A DNA stretch of 6,123 nucleotides from Pseudomonadota bacterium (GTDB taxonomy: Bacteria; Pseudomonadota; Gammaproteobacteria; Xanthomonadales; Xanthomonadaceae): the NCBI GenBank assembly GCA_023444765.1, contig JAEXLY010000092.1, positions 1 to 6,123 of the forward strand, given 5' to 3'. The notes below the pieces were generated by a model, which had not been told where the DNA came from, made no database searches, and saw nothing but the letters and a program-made list of their open reading frames with translations. Position 1 is the stretch's first letter; each line of letters begins with the position of its first letter. The position numbers and the translations under genes were made by a program. This document shows positions 6,083 to 6,123 of this stretch, piece by piece.

Positions 6083-6123
6083 CCCCCCCCCCGGCCGGGG
6101 GGGGGCGGGCGGCCCCCCCCCCC
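6083..6123. other. C/G homopolymer tail, probable contig-end artefact
   Basis: The window ends in a run of 10 C, then GGCC, 9 G, a short G/C mix and 11 C. Bases 6084-6105 form a perfect palindrome (nine C, GGCC, nine G). No coding or regulatory signal is visible. Such runs at a sequence end commonly come from low-quality base calls or assembly fold-back, so this part should not be trusted. Confidence 0.6.

Overview
This GC-rich window (G/C strongly preferred at third codon positions) is almost fully coding on the + strand. It holds part of a chemotaxis adaptation cluster from a proteobacterium. The gene set, the high GC and the E. coli-like CheR and CheB sequences fit a gammaproteobacterium, and Xanthomonadaceae/Lysobacteraceae is my best guess. 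That assignment is an inference from style, not a database match.

Layout, left to right. Bases 1-68 are a short leader that may include the end of an upstream gene. Bases 69-2315 encode a soluble GAF-PAS-GGDEF-EAL protein. Its EAL domain keeps all the phosphodiesterase residues I can check. Its GGDEF domain keeps the signature motif but lacks the first metal-binding Asp and the inhibitory RxxD site. The gene overlaps cheR (2308-3177) by 8 bases. cheR overlaps cheD (3174-3764, GTG start) by 4 bases, and cheB (3766-4806) starts one base after cheD. These four genes look like one translationally coupled operon. A 62-base gap follows, carrying a good match to a flagellar sigma-28 (FliA) promoter whose -35 box overlaps the cheB stop codon. 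Next comes a short methyl-accepting-type protein (4869-6047) with two membrane helices, essentially no periplasmic domain and a canonical receptor hairpin tip. The last 76 bases hold a GC-rich hairpin and then long C and G homopolymer runs that look like a contig-end artefact.

How the genes work together: CheR methylates receptor glutamates using SAM, CheB (activated by phosphorylation) removes the methyl groups and deamidates, and CheD deamidates receptor glutamines. The EAL protein would lower c-di-GMP, tying motility adaptation to the second-messenger level. The final receptor-like protein would plug into the CheA/CheW array or act on its own.

The most interesting signals are three. CheD and the receptor-like protein end in the same six residues (GSVELF), encoded by an identical 21-base stretch. 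The receptor-like protein carries a CheZ-like F-[EQ]-D-[IL]-x-x-Q motif in its C-terminal arm. The GGDEF domain looks selectively degenerated beside an intact EAL domain.
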